Below are positions 1 to 6,398 of a stretch of 15,523 nucleotides of DNA, piece after piece. Location: the NCBI GenBank assembly GCA_031277355.1, contig JAITMN010000142.1, positions 1 to 15,523 of the forward strand, given 5' to 3'. Under the pieces are notes generated by a model. The model did no database searches. It was not told the origin of the DNA and worked only from the letters and a program-made list of their open reading frames with translations. The DNA is from Nevskiaceae bacterium (GTDB lineage Bacteria > Pseudomonadota > Gammaproteobacteria > Steroidobacterales > Steroidobacteraceae). The translations under genes and the position numbers were made by a program. Numbering within the stretch: position 1 is the first letter of the stretch; the number at the start of each line of letters is the position of its first letter.

Positions 1-998
1 CCGAAGTTCGACAGCATGAACGTGAAGTCGCGCAGATCGGTGGCCGGCAGACTGCGCGCACGCGCACCGGCCTTCAGGCGGTTCATCTCGGCGCGCAGTC
101 CGGCGGCGTCGAGATTGCCAACGTCTCGAATTACCGGCACCAGCAAGCCTTCTGGCGTGTCTACCGCAATGCCCACTTGGATGTGATGGAAGATGCGGCG
201 GCCTTGCGTGGTGCCATCGAACCAGGCGTTGAGGCCCGGTTCGGCGCGGCAGCCCACGGCAATCGCGCGCAGCAATCGCACGGTGTAATCGCTGCTGCCC
301 GGCGGCCAGCGCTCGATATCCGCGTCGTCGAAGACCGAGCACTCCATCACATTGTCGCGCGCCATCGTCATGCTCTGCGCCATCGCACGGCGCAGGCTGC
401 GCAGCACTTCCAGTTCGCTGCTGTCGTTGCGGCCGTTGAACTGCGGACGCATCGAACTGGTGGCCATCGGCACGGGTTGCTGCGGACGCGATGCGGGCGA
501 GGCGTCGAGCACATCCTGCATCGTCACGATGCCGCCTTCGCCGCTGCCGGTGAGCTTTTCGATGTCGATGCCGAGATTGCGCGCCAACGCCCGCGCTGCC
601 GGCACCGCACGCACGCGGGCCGAGGCTTCACGCTCGCGCGTTGCCGAGGCCGGCGTCTGCAATATCTCATCGCTCACCGGCATGTGACCGACGACGCCGC
701 CGGAGGCCGTTGCGCTCGACGCACCCGCGTCGGCTTGATCCTGCGCTGCAGACGCCGTCGCATCGGCGGTGTAATCCACCAGCGGTGCACCGGTGGCAAT
801 CGTGTCGCCCGGCTTGCCATGCAGCGCGGTGACGACGCCGGCAAAAGGCGAGGGCACTTCAACCACCGCCTTCGCGGTTTCCATCGCCACCAGCGGTTGA
901 TCCACTTCCAGATGATCGCCCACGGCCACATGCCAGCGCACGATCTCGGCTTCCTGCAAACCCTCGCCCAGATCGGGCAGACAAAAATGCGTGGCCAT
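1..998 (-). CDS. pdhC: Dihydrolipoamide acyltransferase (E2) of a 2-oxoacid dehydrogenase complex, partial at the C-terminus
   Basis: E2 core of a 2-oxoacid dehydrogenase complex; it moves the acyl group from E1 to CoA through a swinging lipoyl-lysine. Seen: ATG at 998, then 332 codons before the gene leaves the window on the left. One lipoyl domain covers about residues 1-77, with DLGEG at 9-13 and the lipoylation motif METAKA (Lys43). An Ala/Ser/Asp-rich linker follows (about 78-125). A peripheral-subunit (E3)-binding domain lies at about 130-165 (VPAARALARNLGI, then GSGEGG). The start of the acyltransferase domain runs from about 190 and includes TPEGLLVPVIRDV. The catalytic His/Asp motif lies beyond the edge, so activity cannot be checked. 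The start codon overlaps the E1-beta stop by one base (TGATG), which implies coupled translation. The single lipoyl domain and the alpha/beta E1 neighbours fit the Gram-positive/Xanthomonas type of PDH or a branched-chain complex. Pyruvate is the likely substrate but not proven. Confidence 0.9.
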   Translation of the reverse strand, partial: MATHFCLPDLGEGLQEAEIVRWHVAVGDHLEVDQPLVAMETAKAVVEVPSPFAGVVTALHGKPGDTIATGAPLVDYTADATASAAQDQADAGASSATASGGVVGHMPVSDEILQTPASATREREASARVRAVPAARALARNLGIDIEKLTGSGEGGIVTMQDVLDASPASRPQQPVPMATSSMRPQFNGRNDSSELEVLRSLRRAMAQSMTMARDNVMECSVFDDADIERWPPGSSDYTVRLLRAIAVGCRAEPGLNAWFDGTTQGRRIFHHIQVGIAVDTPEGLLVPVIRDVGNLDAAGLRAEMNRLKAGARARSLPATDLRDFTFMLSNF

Positions 999-1975
999 CA
1001 GTATTGCAGCGCGCGACGCGCCGCCTCCACGATGCGGCCGGGGCCGGGAATGTAACTGCGTTCCATTGAAAAATACGGCATCACGGTATCGTACCCGGTG
1101 ACGCGCTCGATGGGCGCAAGCAGATCGTGCAGCGCCTGCTCCGCCACCGTTGCGGCCACTTCACCGCCCAGGCCCGCATGCCGCGCGGCCTCATGCACGA
1201 TGACGAGCCGCCCCGTGTGACGCACCGACTCCAGCACGCGCGCATGGTCGATGGGCGACAGGCTCACCAGATCGATGACTTCGGCGCTGATCTTCTCGCG
1301 CGCCAGTTCTTCGGCGGCGCGCAGCGTTTCATGCGTCATCGCGCCCCAGGTCACGAGCGTAACGTCTTCGCCTTCGCGCAAAACTTGCGCCTGATCCAGC
1401 GGCCACGCCACGCCATCGTCCTGCACTTCCTGACGCGCGAGGCGATACAGCCGCGTGGGTTCGAGGAAGATCACCGGGTCCGGGTCGCGTATCGCCGCCA
1501 GCAGCAGACCATAGGCCGCAGCGGGTGTTGAAGGGCACAGCACGCGCAGTCCGGCGTGATGACAGAACAGCGTTTCCAAGCTTTCGGAATGATGCTCCGG
1601 CGCGTGGATGCCGCCGCCATGCGGCATGCGCATCACGACGGGGCAGGTGAGGCGTCCGCGTGTGCGATGACGCATCCGCGCCATGTGATTGGCCACCTGA
1701 TCCAGCGCCGGATAGATGAAGCCCATGAACTGAATCTCGGCCACCACCTTCAAACCCTGCGCGGCCATGCCGATCGACATGCCCGCGATCAACCCTTCGG
1801 CCAGCGGTGAATCGATGACGCGCAGATCGCCGTATTGCTGCTGCAAGCCCTGCGTGGCGCGAAACACGCCGCCATTGAGACCGATGTCTTCGCCGATCAG
1901 CACCACATCGGGGTCATCGGCCAGCGCGCGGTTCAGCGCCATGTTGATTGCTTCGACGAGCGTGACTCTTGCCAT
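998..1975 (-). CDS. pdhB: 2-oxoacid (pyruvate) dehydrogenase E1 component, beta subunit
   Basis: Beta subunit of the alpha2beta2 thiamine-diphosphate E1 enzyme, which decarboxylates the 2-oxoacid and acylates the E2 lipoyl group. Seen: 325 residues, the usual length for the family. The N-terminus MARVTLVEAIN is typical and fixes the ATG at 1975; the frame is open further upstream, but that stretch overlaps E1-alpha and reads as low-complexity. Conserved blocks are LIGEDIGLNGGVF (27-39), SPLAEGLIAG with the cofactor-activating Glu at 60, GFIYPALDQ, RMRHRTRGRLT, and APEHHSES (about 125-132) with the active-site His. A transketolase C-terminal domain begins near 205 (VTLVTWG). The gene begins 4 bp after the E1-alpha stop and overlaps E2 by one base. 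Its upstream ribosome-binding site is weak, so it probably relies on coupling to E1-alpha. A branched-chain complex is the main alternative. Confidence 0.93.
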   Translation of the reverse strand: MARVTLVEAINMALNRALADDPDVVLIGEDIGLNGGVFRATQGLQQQYGDLRVIDSPLAEGLIAGMSIGMAAQGLKVVAEIQFMGFIYPALDQVANHMARMRHRTRGRLTCPVVMRMPHGGGIHAPEHHSESLETLFCHHAGLRVLCPSTPAAAYGLLLAAIRDPDPVIFLEPTRLYRLARQEVQDDGVAWPLDQAQVLREGEDVTLVTWGAMTHETLRAAEELAREKISAEVIDLVSLSPIDHARVLESVRHTGRLVIVHEAARHAGLGGEVAATVAEQALHDLLAPIERVTGYDTVMPYFSMERSYIPGPGRIVEAARRALQY

Positions 1976-1979
1976 GATG

Positions 1980-3065
1980 TCAGCCCGTGTGTGATCCGCG
2001 CTGCGGATGACGGCGCGCGGTGTCGCGCTGCGCGGTGAGAGTGGCAGGCTCGTTGGCGAACAGATGATCGAACATCGAATCGGTGGAAGGCGTGGGCCGC
2101 GATTGATACGCGTGCACGGCTTCGTCGATCTGCGCCGTGCACTGCGCGCGCAGTTGATCCTCCTGCGTTTGATCCCAAAGATGCTGCGCTTCCAGATAAG
2201 CGCGCGTGCGCAGCAACGGTTCGATCTTCCACGCCGCTTGCAGTTCTTCGGCGGCCCGATAGCGCGTGGCATCGTCGGCGGTGGTGTGATCGCTGAGCCG
2301 GTAGGTGAGCGCTTCAACCACCGTAGCCCCGCCGCCTGCGCGCGCTTTGGCAAGCGCCGCCTCCATCACCGCGCGCACGCCGATCACGTCGTTGCCATCC
2401 ACCTGAACGCCCGCAACGCCGCCGGCAATGCCCTTCTGCGCCAGCGTTTGCGCGCCGGTCTGCGCCGACACCGGCATCGAGATGGCCCAGCCATTGTTGA
2501 CGATGACGAACACCACCGGCAGCGACCGCGCGCCGGCCATGTTGATCGCCTCGTAGAACGCGCCTTCGGATGTGCCGCCGTCGCCGATGTACGCCACCGC
2601 GCAGCGCGCCTGCCCGCGAATGCGAAAGGCCATCGCCGCGCCTGCCGCATGCGGGGCCTGCGAGCCAATCGGCACGCACCACGGGAAGTCGTGGCGCGGA
2701 CCGGCGAAGTTCGTGCCGGATTCGTCGCCGGCCCAATAGGTGAGGATTTCGGTGAGCGTGACGCCGCGCCAAAGCTGCGTGCCGTATTCGCGATACACCG
2801 GAAACAGCGCATCTTCGGCGCGCATCGCCGCGCCCACGCCCACATGCGTGGCCTCCTGACCTGCGCAGGGCGCATAGGTGCCCAGACGCCCCGTGCGTTG
2901 CAGGTTCACCGCCTTGGCGTCGAACATCCGGCACAGCACCATCATTCGGTACATGCGCCGCAACTGTTCGCCGTCGGCAGCAAAGGCGGGCGGCTCGCCA
3001 GTGAGACGACCCTGTTCGTCGAGCAATTGCTCGCGCGCAATGGCAAACTGGGCGACTGTCTTCAA
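1980..3065 (-). CDS. pdhA: 2-oxoacid (pyruvate) dehydrogenase E1 component, alpha subunit
   Basis: Alpha subunit of the E1 enzyme; it binds thiamine diphosphate and Mg2+ and pairs with the neighbouring beta subunit. Seen: 361 residues. GRLGTYAPCAGQEA (59-72) is a PDH-like signature. The thiamine-diphosphate motif runs from GDG at 161-163 to NN at 190-191, followed by GWAIS. The loop YRLSDHTTADDATRYR (255-270) matches the family's active-site loop. The start is a TTG at 3065. An in-frame TAA lies a short way upstream, with no ATG or GTG between it and the conserved N-terminus, so the rare start looks forced. It is the first gene of a three-gene operon with E1-beta and E2; no lipoamide dehydrogenase gene lies in the window. 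The closest alternative is a branched-chain 2-oxoacid dehydrogenase. A hairpin sits just before the start (separate entry). Confidence 0.93.
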   Translation of the reverse strand: MKTVAQFAIAREQLLDEQGRLTGEPPAFAADGEQLRRMYRMMVLCRMFDAKAVNLQRTGRLGTYAPCAGQEATHVGVGAAMRAEDALFPVYREYGTQLWRGVTLTEILTYWAGDESGTNFAGPRHDFPWCVPIGSQAPHAAGAAMAFRIRGQARCAVAYIGDGGTSEGAFYEAINMAGARSLPVVFVIVNNGWAISMPVSAQTGAQTLAQKGIAGGVAGVQVDGNDVIGVRAVMEAALAKARAGGGATVVEALTYRLSDHTTADDATRYRAAEELQAAWKIEPLLRTRAYLEAQHLWDQTQEDQLRAQCTAQIDEAVHAYQSRPTPSTDSMFDHLFANEPATLTAQRDTARRHPQRGSHTG

Positions 3066-3075
3066 GGGTAGCGCG

Positions 3076-3089
3076 CCGCCATCCGGCGG
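3076..3089 (-). promoter_or_regulatory. Hairpin upstream of the E1-alpha TTG start
   Basis: The bases form a perfect 5-bp G/C stem (CCGCC / GGCGG) around a 4-base loop. On the minus strand the 3' arm GGCGG lies 10 bases before the TTG start at 3065 and is the best candidate there for pairing with 16S rRNA. The hairpin could therefore hide the ribosome-binding site and lower translation of the dehydrogenase operon. It is short and lacks a U-tract, so it is not a terminator. Function is inferred only from position. Confidence 0.3.
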
Positions 3090-3103
3090 TCTGTTTTCAA
3101 GGT

Positions 3104-3109
3104 CTTATA
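3104..3109 (-). promoter_or_regulatory. Possible -10 box for the dehydrogenase operon
   Basis: The minus strand reads TATAAG, 4 of 6 matches to TATAAT, about 39 bases before the E1-alpha start. This is the only AT-rich patch in the 51-bp gap between the divergent pdhA and rarD genes. No convincing -35 box was seen at 16-18 bp. The same patch read on the plus strand (TTATAC) could serve rarD, which would then have almost no leader. Confidence 0.2.
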
Positions 3110-3116
3110 CGTTCGC

Positions 3117-4016
3117 ATGACGATGAATCGATCGGTCGTCGCTGGCACTTGGTATGCCGCACTCGCCTTCCTGATCTGGGGCCTGTTTCCATTGTACTGG
3201 ATCAGACTGGCGACGGTGCCAGCGATGCAGTTGGTGTCGCATCGCGTGGTGTGGTGCACCGTGGCCGCCTGGCTGTGGCTGCTGGTGCGCGGGGAGCTGG
3301 GGTTCGTGCGCACGCTGAGCCCGCGCGGTCTGGTGCTGATGACACTCAGTTCGCTGCTGATCGGCCTGAACTGGAGTGTGTACGTGATCGCGGCCACCAC
3401 CGGGCATGTGGTGGACACGAGCCTGGGCTACTACATCACGCCGCTGGTGAACATCCTGTTCGCGGTGTTCGCGCTGAAGGAGTCGCTGAACGTGCCGCAG
3501 CGTTTCGCGGTGGGCCTGGCGGGCCTTGGCGTGGTGTGGCTGGCGTGGCAATTCGGCGCGCCTCCCTGGGTGGCCCTGACGTTGGCCGTCAGTTTTGCGC
3601 TGTATGGCCTCGTGCACAAGCTCGCGCCGCTGGCGGCGGTGGAGGGGTTGGCCGTGGAGAGCAGCGTGCTGCTGGCGCCGGCGGCGGGCTATCTGCTGTG
3701 GTGCGAGTTTCAGGGCACGGGCGCGTTCCTGCATGGCGGCTGGTCGCAGGATGTGCTGCTGATACTGGGCGGGCCGGTCACGGCGGTTCCGCTGGCGCTG
3801 TTCGCCGCCGGCGCGCAGCGTGTGCCGATGACGCTGCTGGGCGTGCTGCAATACATCTCGCCTACCGTGGCGCTGGTCATTGGCGTGGTGTTGCAGGGGG
3901 AGTCGTTCGGCTCCGTGCGCGTGGTGGGCTTTGTGCTGATCTGGGTGGCGCTGGCGGTGTTTACGCTCGATGGCTGGAAGCGCTATCGGCGTGCGCGTTC
4001 GACTCAAAACACCTGA
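3117..4016 (+). CDS. rarD: EamA-family transporter RarD
   Basis: Inner-membrane protein of the drug/metabolite transporter superfamily (EamA repeats), RarD type. The name comes from a chloramphenicol-sensitivity link in Pseudomonas; the natural substrate is unknown. Seen: 299 residues, close to the roughly 296 of E. coli RarD. About ten hydrophobic segments span the whole length. The N-terminus has the RarD-like AFLIWGLFPLYW, followed by a SHRVVW block; GLNWSVYV and LGYYITPLVNIL are also typical. The chain ends in a short basic tail (KRYRRARS). ATG at 3117 was taken, and an in-frame ATG at 3123 is equally possible; the AAGG at 3099-3102 is a little far from either. It diverges from pdhA, and its stop is one base from the stop of convergent zapE, so it is probably monocistronic. 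Confidence 0.9.
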   Translation: MTMNRSVVAGTWYAALAFLIWGLFPLYWIRLATVPAMQLVSHRVVWCTVAAWLWLLVRGELGFVRTLSPRGLVLMTLSSLLIGLNWSVYVIAATTGHVVDTSLGYYITPLVNILFAVFALKESLNVPQRFAVGLAGLGVVWLAWQFGAPPWVALTLAVSFALYGLVHKLAPLAAVEGLAVESSVLLAPAAGYLLWCEFQGTGAFLHGGWSQDVLLILGGPVTAVPLALFAAGAQRVPMTLLGVLQYISPTVALVIGVVLQGESFGSVRVVGFVLIWVALAVFTLDGWKRYRRARSTQNT

Positions 4017-4017
4017 C

Positions 4018-5121
4018 TCACGCCACCTGATGCGCCCGCGCCAGATACTGCGCGCTGCGCATCTCCACCAATCGGCTTGCGGTGCGCTCGAACGCCGCGC
4101 GCAAGCGCTCACCGCGATAGAGCTGCGACGCCCACGCCGAGAGCACCAGCTTCACACGGCGGTCGTAGAGTTCATCCACCAGACTGATGAAGCGCCGCGC
4201 CGCGTCGTCGTGCTGCGCATCGAACACCGGCACATCGGATAGGAACAGCGTGTGCAGTTCTTCGGCCAGCGCAATGTAATCGGCTGCCGAACGCGGACCT
4301 TCGCACAGCGCCGCGAAATCGAACCATGCCATGCCGCTGGCGGTGCGGCGCGCGGGCAGCGTGCGGCCTTCCACCTGCAAGGTCTGCGGACCGGGCGATG
4401 CGCTGCCTGCGGCCAGACGCTCGAACAGCGCCGTCATCTGCGCGGTGGTTTGCGGTTGCGCGGCGTCGAACCACGTCTTCGCATCGGATAAACCTCGCAG
4501 CCGCCAATCCGGTCCTGCGCCGATGTGGATCACATCCAGATGTGATTCCAGCAGCGCGATGGCGGGCAGGAAGCGTTCGCGTTGCAGACCGCCTTCATAC
4601 AAGCGCGAAGGCGGCGTGTTCGATGTGGTGACCAGCGTCACGCCGCGAGTCAGCAGGCCGGTGATGAGCCCATGCAGCAGCATCGCATCACCGATGTCGA
4701 GCACTTGCAATTCATCCAGACACAGCACGCGCGTTTGCTCCGCCCACTGTTCGGCCACCGCATCGAGCGGGGATTCACGCTCGCGCAGCGCGCGCAAGCG
4801 GTGATGCACCTCGCGCATGAAGTGCTGGAAATGCAGCCGCAGCGAAGCATCGCCGAGACTGGCGTGGAAGCGATCCATCATCCAGGTCTTGCCACGGCCC
4901 ACATCGCCCCAGAGATAAAGGCCACGGGGCGTCGTGGGTGGGCGGTGCGTTACCCGCGACAGCAGCCGTTGCAACGCGCCGCCTCGCTGGCGTGCATTGC
5001 GCAGACGCACTTGCAGTTTGTCGAGCGCCTGCACGGCGGCGCGCTGCCCTTCATCCGGTTGCAGTTCGCCGCTGGCTTGCGCGGCGAGCCAGGCCCGCAG
5101 CAATGATCCCTGACCGCCCAA
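4018..5121 (-). CDS. zapE: Cell division ATPase ZapE (AFG1/LACE1 family)
   Basis: P-loop ATPase of the AFG1 family. In E. coli, ZapE associates with the FtsZ ring during constriction, especially in stress or low oxygen. Seen: 367 residues against about 375 in E. coli. Walker A is GDVGRGKT (72-79) after GLYLW. MMDRFHASL and FQHFMREVHHRL follow, as is usual for the family. Walker B is LCLDE (133-137), followed by QVLDIGDAMLL, and the sensor-like TSNTPP is at 166-171. The start is a TTG at 5121, since no in-frame ATG or GTG lies between the upstream stop and the conserved region. A second TTG at 5103 has a nearer GGGA and is the alternative. It follows the rapZ stop by 4 bp and is the last gene of the long minus-strand run. 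It converges on rarD with one base between stops. Confidence 0.92.
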   Translation of the reverse strand: MGGQGSLLRAWLAAQASGELQPDEGQRAAVQALDKLQVRLRNARQRGGALQRLLSRVTHRPPTTPRGLYLWGDVGRGKTWMMDRFHASLGDASLRLHFQHFMREVHHRLRALRERESPLDAVAEQWAEQTRVLCLDELQVLDIGDAMLLHGLITGLLTRGVTLVTTSNTPPSRLYEGGLQRERFLPAIALLESHLDVIHIGAGPDWRLRGLSDAKTWFDAAQPQTTAQMTALFERLAAGSASPGPQTLQVEGRTLPARRTASGMAWFDFAALCEGPRSAADYIALAEELHTLFLSDVPVFDAQHDDAARRFISLVDELYDRRVKLVLSAWASQLYRGERLRAAFERTASRLVEMRSAQYLARAHQVA

Positions 5122-5125
5122 CGCT

Positions 5126-6022
5126 TCAGCCCTGCGCGATGCGGCTCAATTGCACGATCGCCGCGCCGGGCAGCGCCGAATGACGCAGCGACACTTCGGC
5201 ATAGCGCTGCGCGAAGTCTGCGCCCAGACGTTCGGCCAGATACACCGAGCGATGCTGACCACCCGTGCAGCCGATGGCGATGGTGAGATAGCGCCGGTTC
5301 GTTGCCATGAATTCGGGAATACGCGCCTGAACGAAATCGGTGATGTCTTTGAGCAGTTTCGGCACGCTGGCGCTGCGTTCGAGAAATTCGATCACGCGCT
5401 GGTCGCGGCCGGTGAGTTCGCGCAGCGGCAGTTCCCAGTAAGGGTTGGGCAGGCAGCGCGCATCGAACACGAAGTCCGCATCGCCGGGGATGCCGTGCTT
5501 GAAGCCGAAGGACTCGAACAGTATCGACATGCGCGGTTGTGCGCGCTGATCGATGCGAAGGCGCATCGTTTCGCGCAGATCGTGCGTGCCCATGCGCGAG
5601 GTGTCGAGCGTCAGATCGGCCGCCTGCGCCACGGGTTCAAGCAACCGGCGCTCCTGTTCGATGGCTTCGCGCAACCCTTCACTGCCACGGCTCAACGGAT
5701 GCATGCGGCGCGTCTCGGAGAAACGCCGCAGCAGGGCTTCGTCGCTGGCGGTGAGGAAGATCAGCTCGCAGTCGATGCCCGATGTTTTCAGTTCGCGCAC
5801 CAGAGCGGGCACCGTGGCGATTTCGCCGGCGGTGTTGCGCGCGTCGATGCCCACGCCGGTGCGCCGGTACAGGTTTTCCTGACTGCGCAAGGTGTGCGAG
5901 ACGAAAGGCTTGAGCAGCGCAGCGGGGATGTTGTCCACGCAGTAATAGCCCAGGTCTTCGAGCATGTGCAGCGCCACGCTCTTGCCGGCCCCCGACAGGC
6001 CGCTGACGACGATCAAACGCAT
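5126..6022 (-). CDS. rapZ: RNase adapter / nucleotide-binding protein RapZ
   Basis: In E. coli RapZ binds glucosamine-6-phosphate and the sRNA GlmZ and guides RNase E, which sets amino-sugar precursor supply for the envelope. Seen: 298 residues (284 in E. coli). Walker A is GLSGAGKS (8-15); YYCVDNIP (26-33) follows. GIDARN is at 58-63, SFGFKHGIP at 171-179, DARCLPNPYW at 187-196. The hallmark GCTGGQHRSV (251-260) lies in the C-terminal ligand-binding domain. ATG at 6022 has AGGTG eight bases upstream. The C-terminal tail (LSRIAQG) lacks the basic cluster that binds RNA in the E. coli protein. It lies 33 bp after hpf with no ptsN or hprK between them. GTPase/ATPase-type annotations (YvcJ/YhbJ family) refer to the same family. 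Confidence 0.95.
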   Translation of the reverse strand: MRLIVVSGLSGAGKSVALHMLEDLGYYCVDNIPAALLKPFVSHTLRSQENLYRRTGVGIDARNTAGEIATVPALVRELKTSGIDCELIFLTASDEALLRRFSETRRMHPLSRGSEGLREAIEQERRLLEPVAQAADLTLDTSRMGTHDLRETMRLRIDQRAQPRMSILFESFGFKHGIPGDADFVFDARCLPNPYWELPLRELTGRDQRVIEFLERSASVPKLLKDITDFVQARIPEFMATNRRYLTIAIGCTGGQHRSVYLAERLGADFAQRYAEVSLRHSALPGAAIVQLSRIAQG

Positions 6023-6055
6023 GGCCGTTTCACCTGCCTTGCGTGCTCGCGCGCG

Positions 6056-6376
6056 TCAGCCGCGAACGGCCCTGCGGCCTTCTTCGGCATGATGGTCACG
6101 TTGACGCTCCTTGTATTTCACGACGCTGCGGTCGAGCTTGTCCGTCAGGGAATCGATGGCCGCGTACATGTCCCCATCCACCGCGTCGGCGTGAATGTTG
6201 CTGCCGCGCACGTGCAGCGTGGCTTCGGCCTTGTGTTGCAGTTTTTCGACGGTCAATACGCAATGCAGGTCGATCACATGATCGAAATGCCGGGTCAAAC
6301 GCTCCATTTTCTTTTCGACGTAGGCGCGCAGCGGCGGGGTGATTTCGATATGGTGGCCGGTCAGCATCAATTGCAT
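6056..6376 (-). CDS. hpf: Short ribosome hibernation promoting factor (sigma-54 modulation protein)
   Basis: Binds the 30S decoding region in stationary phase and helps form inactive 100S ribosomes. Seen: 106 residues covering one beta-alpha-beta-beta-beta-alpha domain: MQLMLTGHHIEITPPLRAYVEK at the start, KAEATLHVRGSNIHADA in the middle and MYAAIDSLTDKLDRSVVKYKER near the end. It is the short form: the C-terminal dimerisation domain of long HPF is absent. The start at 6376 is fixed by a clear GGAG eight bases upstream; the frame is open further back, but only across the rpoN end. It sits 22 bp after the rpoN stop, the classical position that gave the family its older name. The C-terminal basic/acidic tail (HHAEEGRRAVRG) is slightly longer than in E. 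coli HPF (95 residues). Confidence 0.94.
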   Translation of the reverse strand: MQLMLTGHHIEITPPLRAYVEKKMERLTRHFDHVIDLHCVLTVEKLQHKAEATLHVRGSNIHADAVDGDMYAAIDSLTDKLDRSVVKYKERQRDHHAEEGRRAVRG

Positions 6377-6398
6377 GGTGTCTTCTCCGTGTGAATCA

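Noticed and set aside
2007..3071. A 354-codon open frame antisense to pdhA, and similar long antisense frames over rapZ (5150-6394) and murA (11596-12822).
   Set aside because: They mirror strongly conserved genes in GC-rich DNA. Their translations are Arg/His/Ala-rich with no domain, and their ends follow the codon bias of the opposite strand.
3142..3157. Possible sigma-54 -24/-12 promoter (TGGCAC followed by ATGC).
   Set aside because: It lies inside rarD, the -12 element does not match TTGC, and no gene follows it at a sensible distance.
3062..3418. Frame antisense to rarD that would place an ATG just before the E1-alpha start.
   Set aside because: It is in a different frame from E1-alpha and stops at the TTG start. 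It has no recognisable domain and is explained by the rarD codon pattern.
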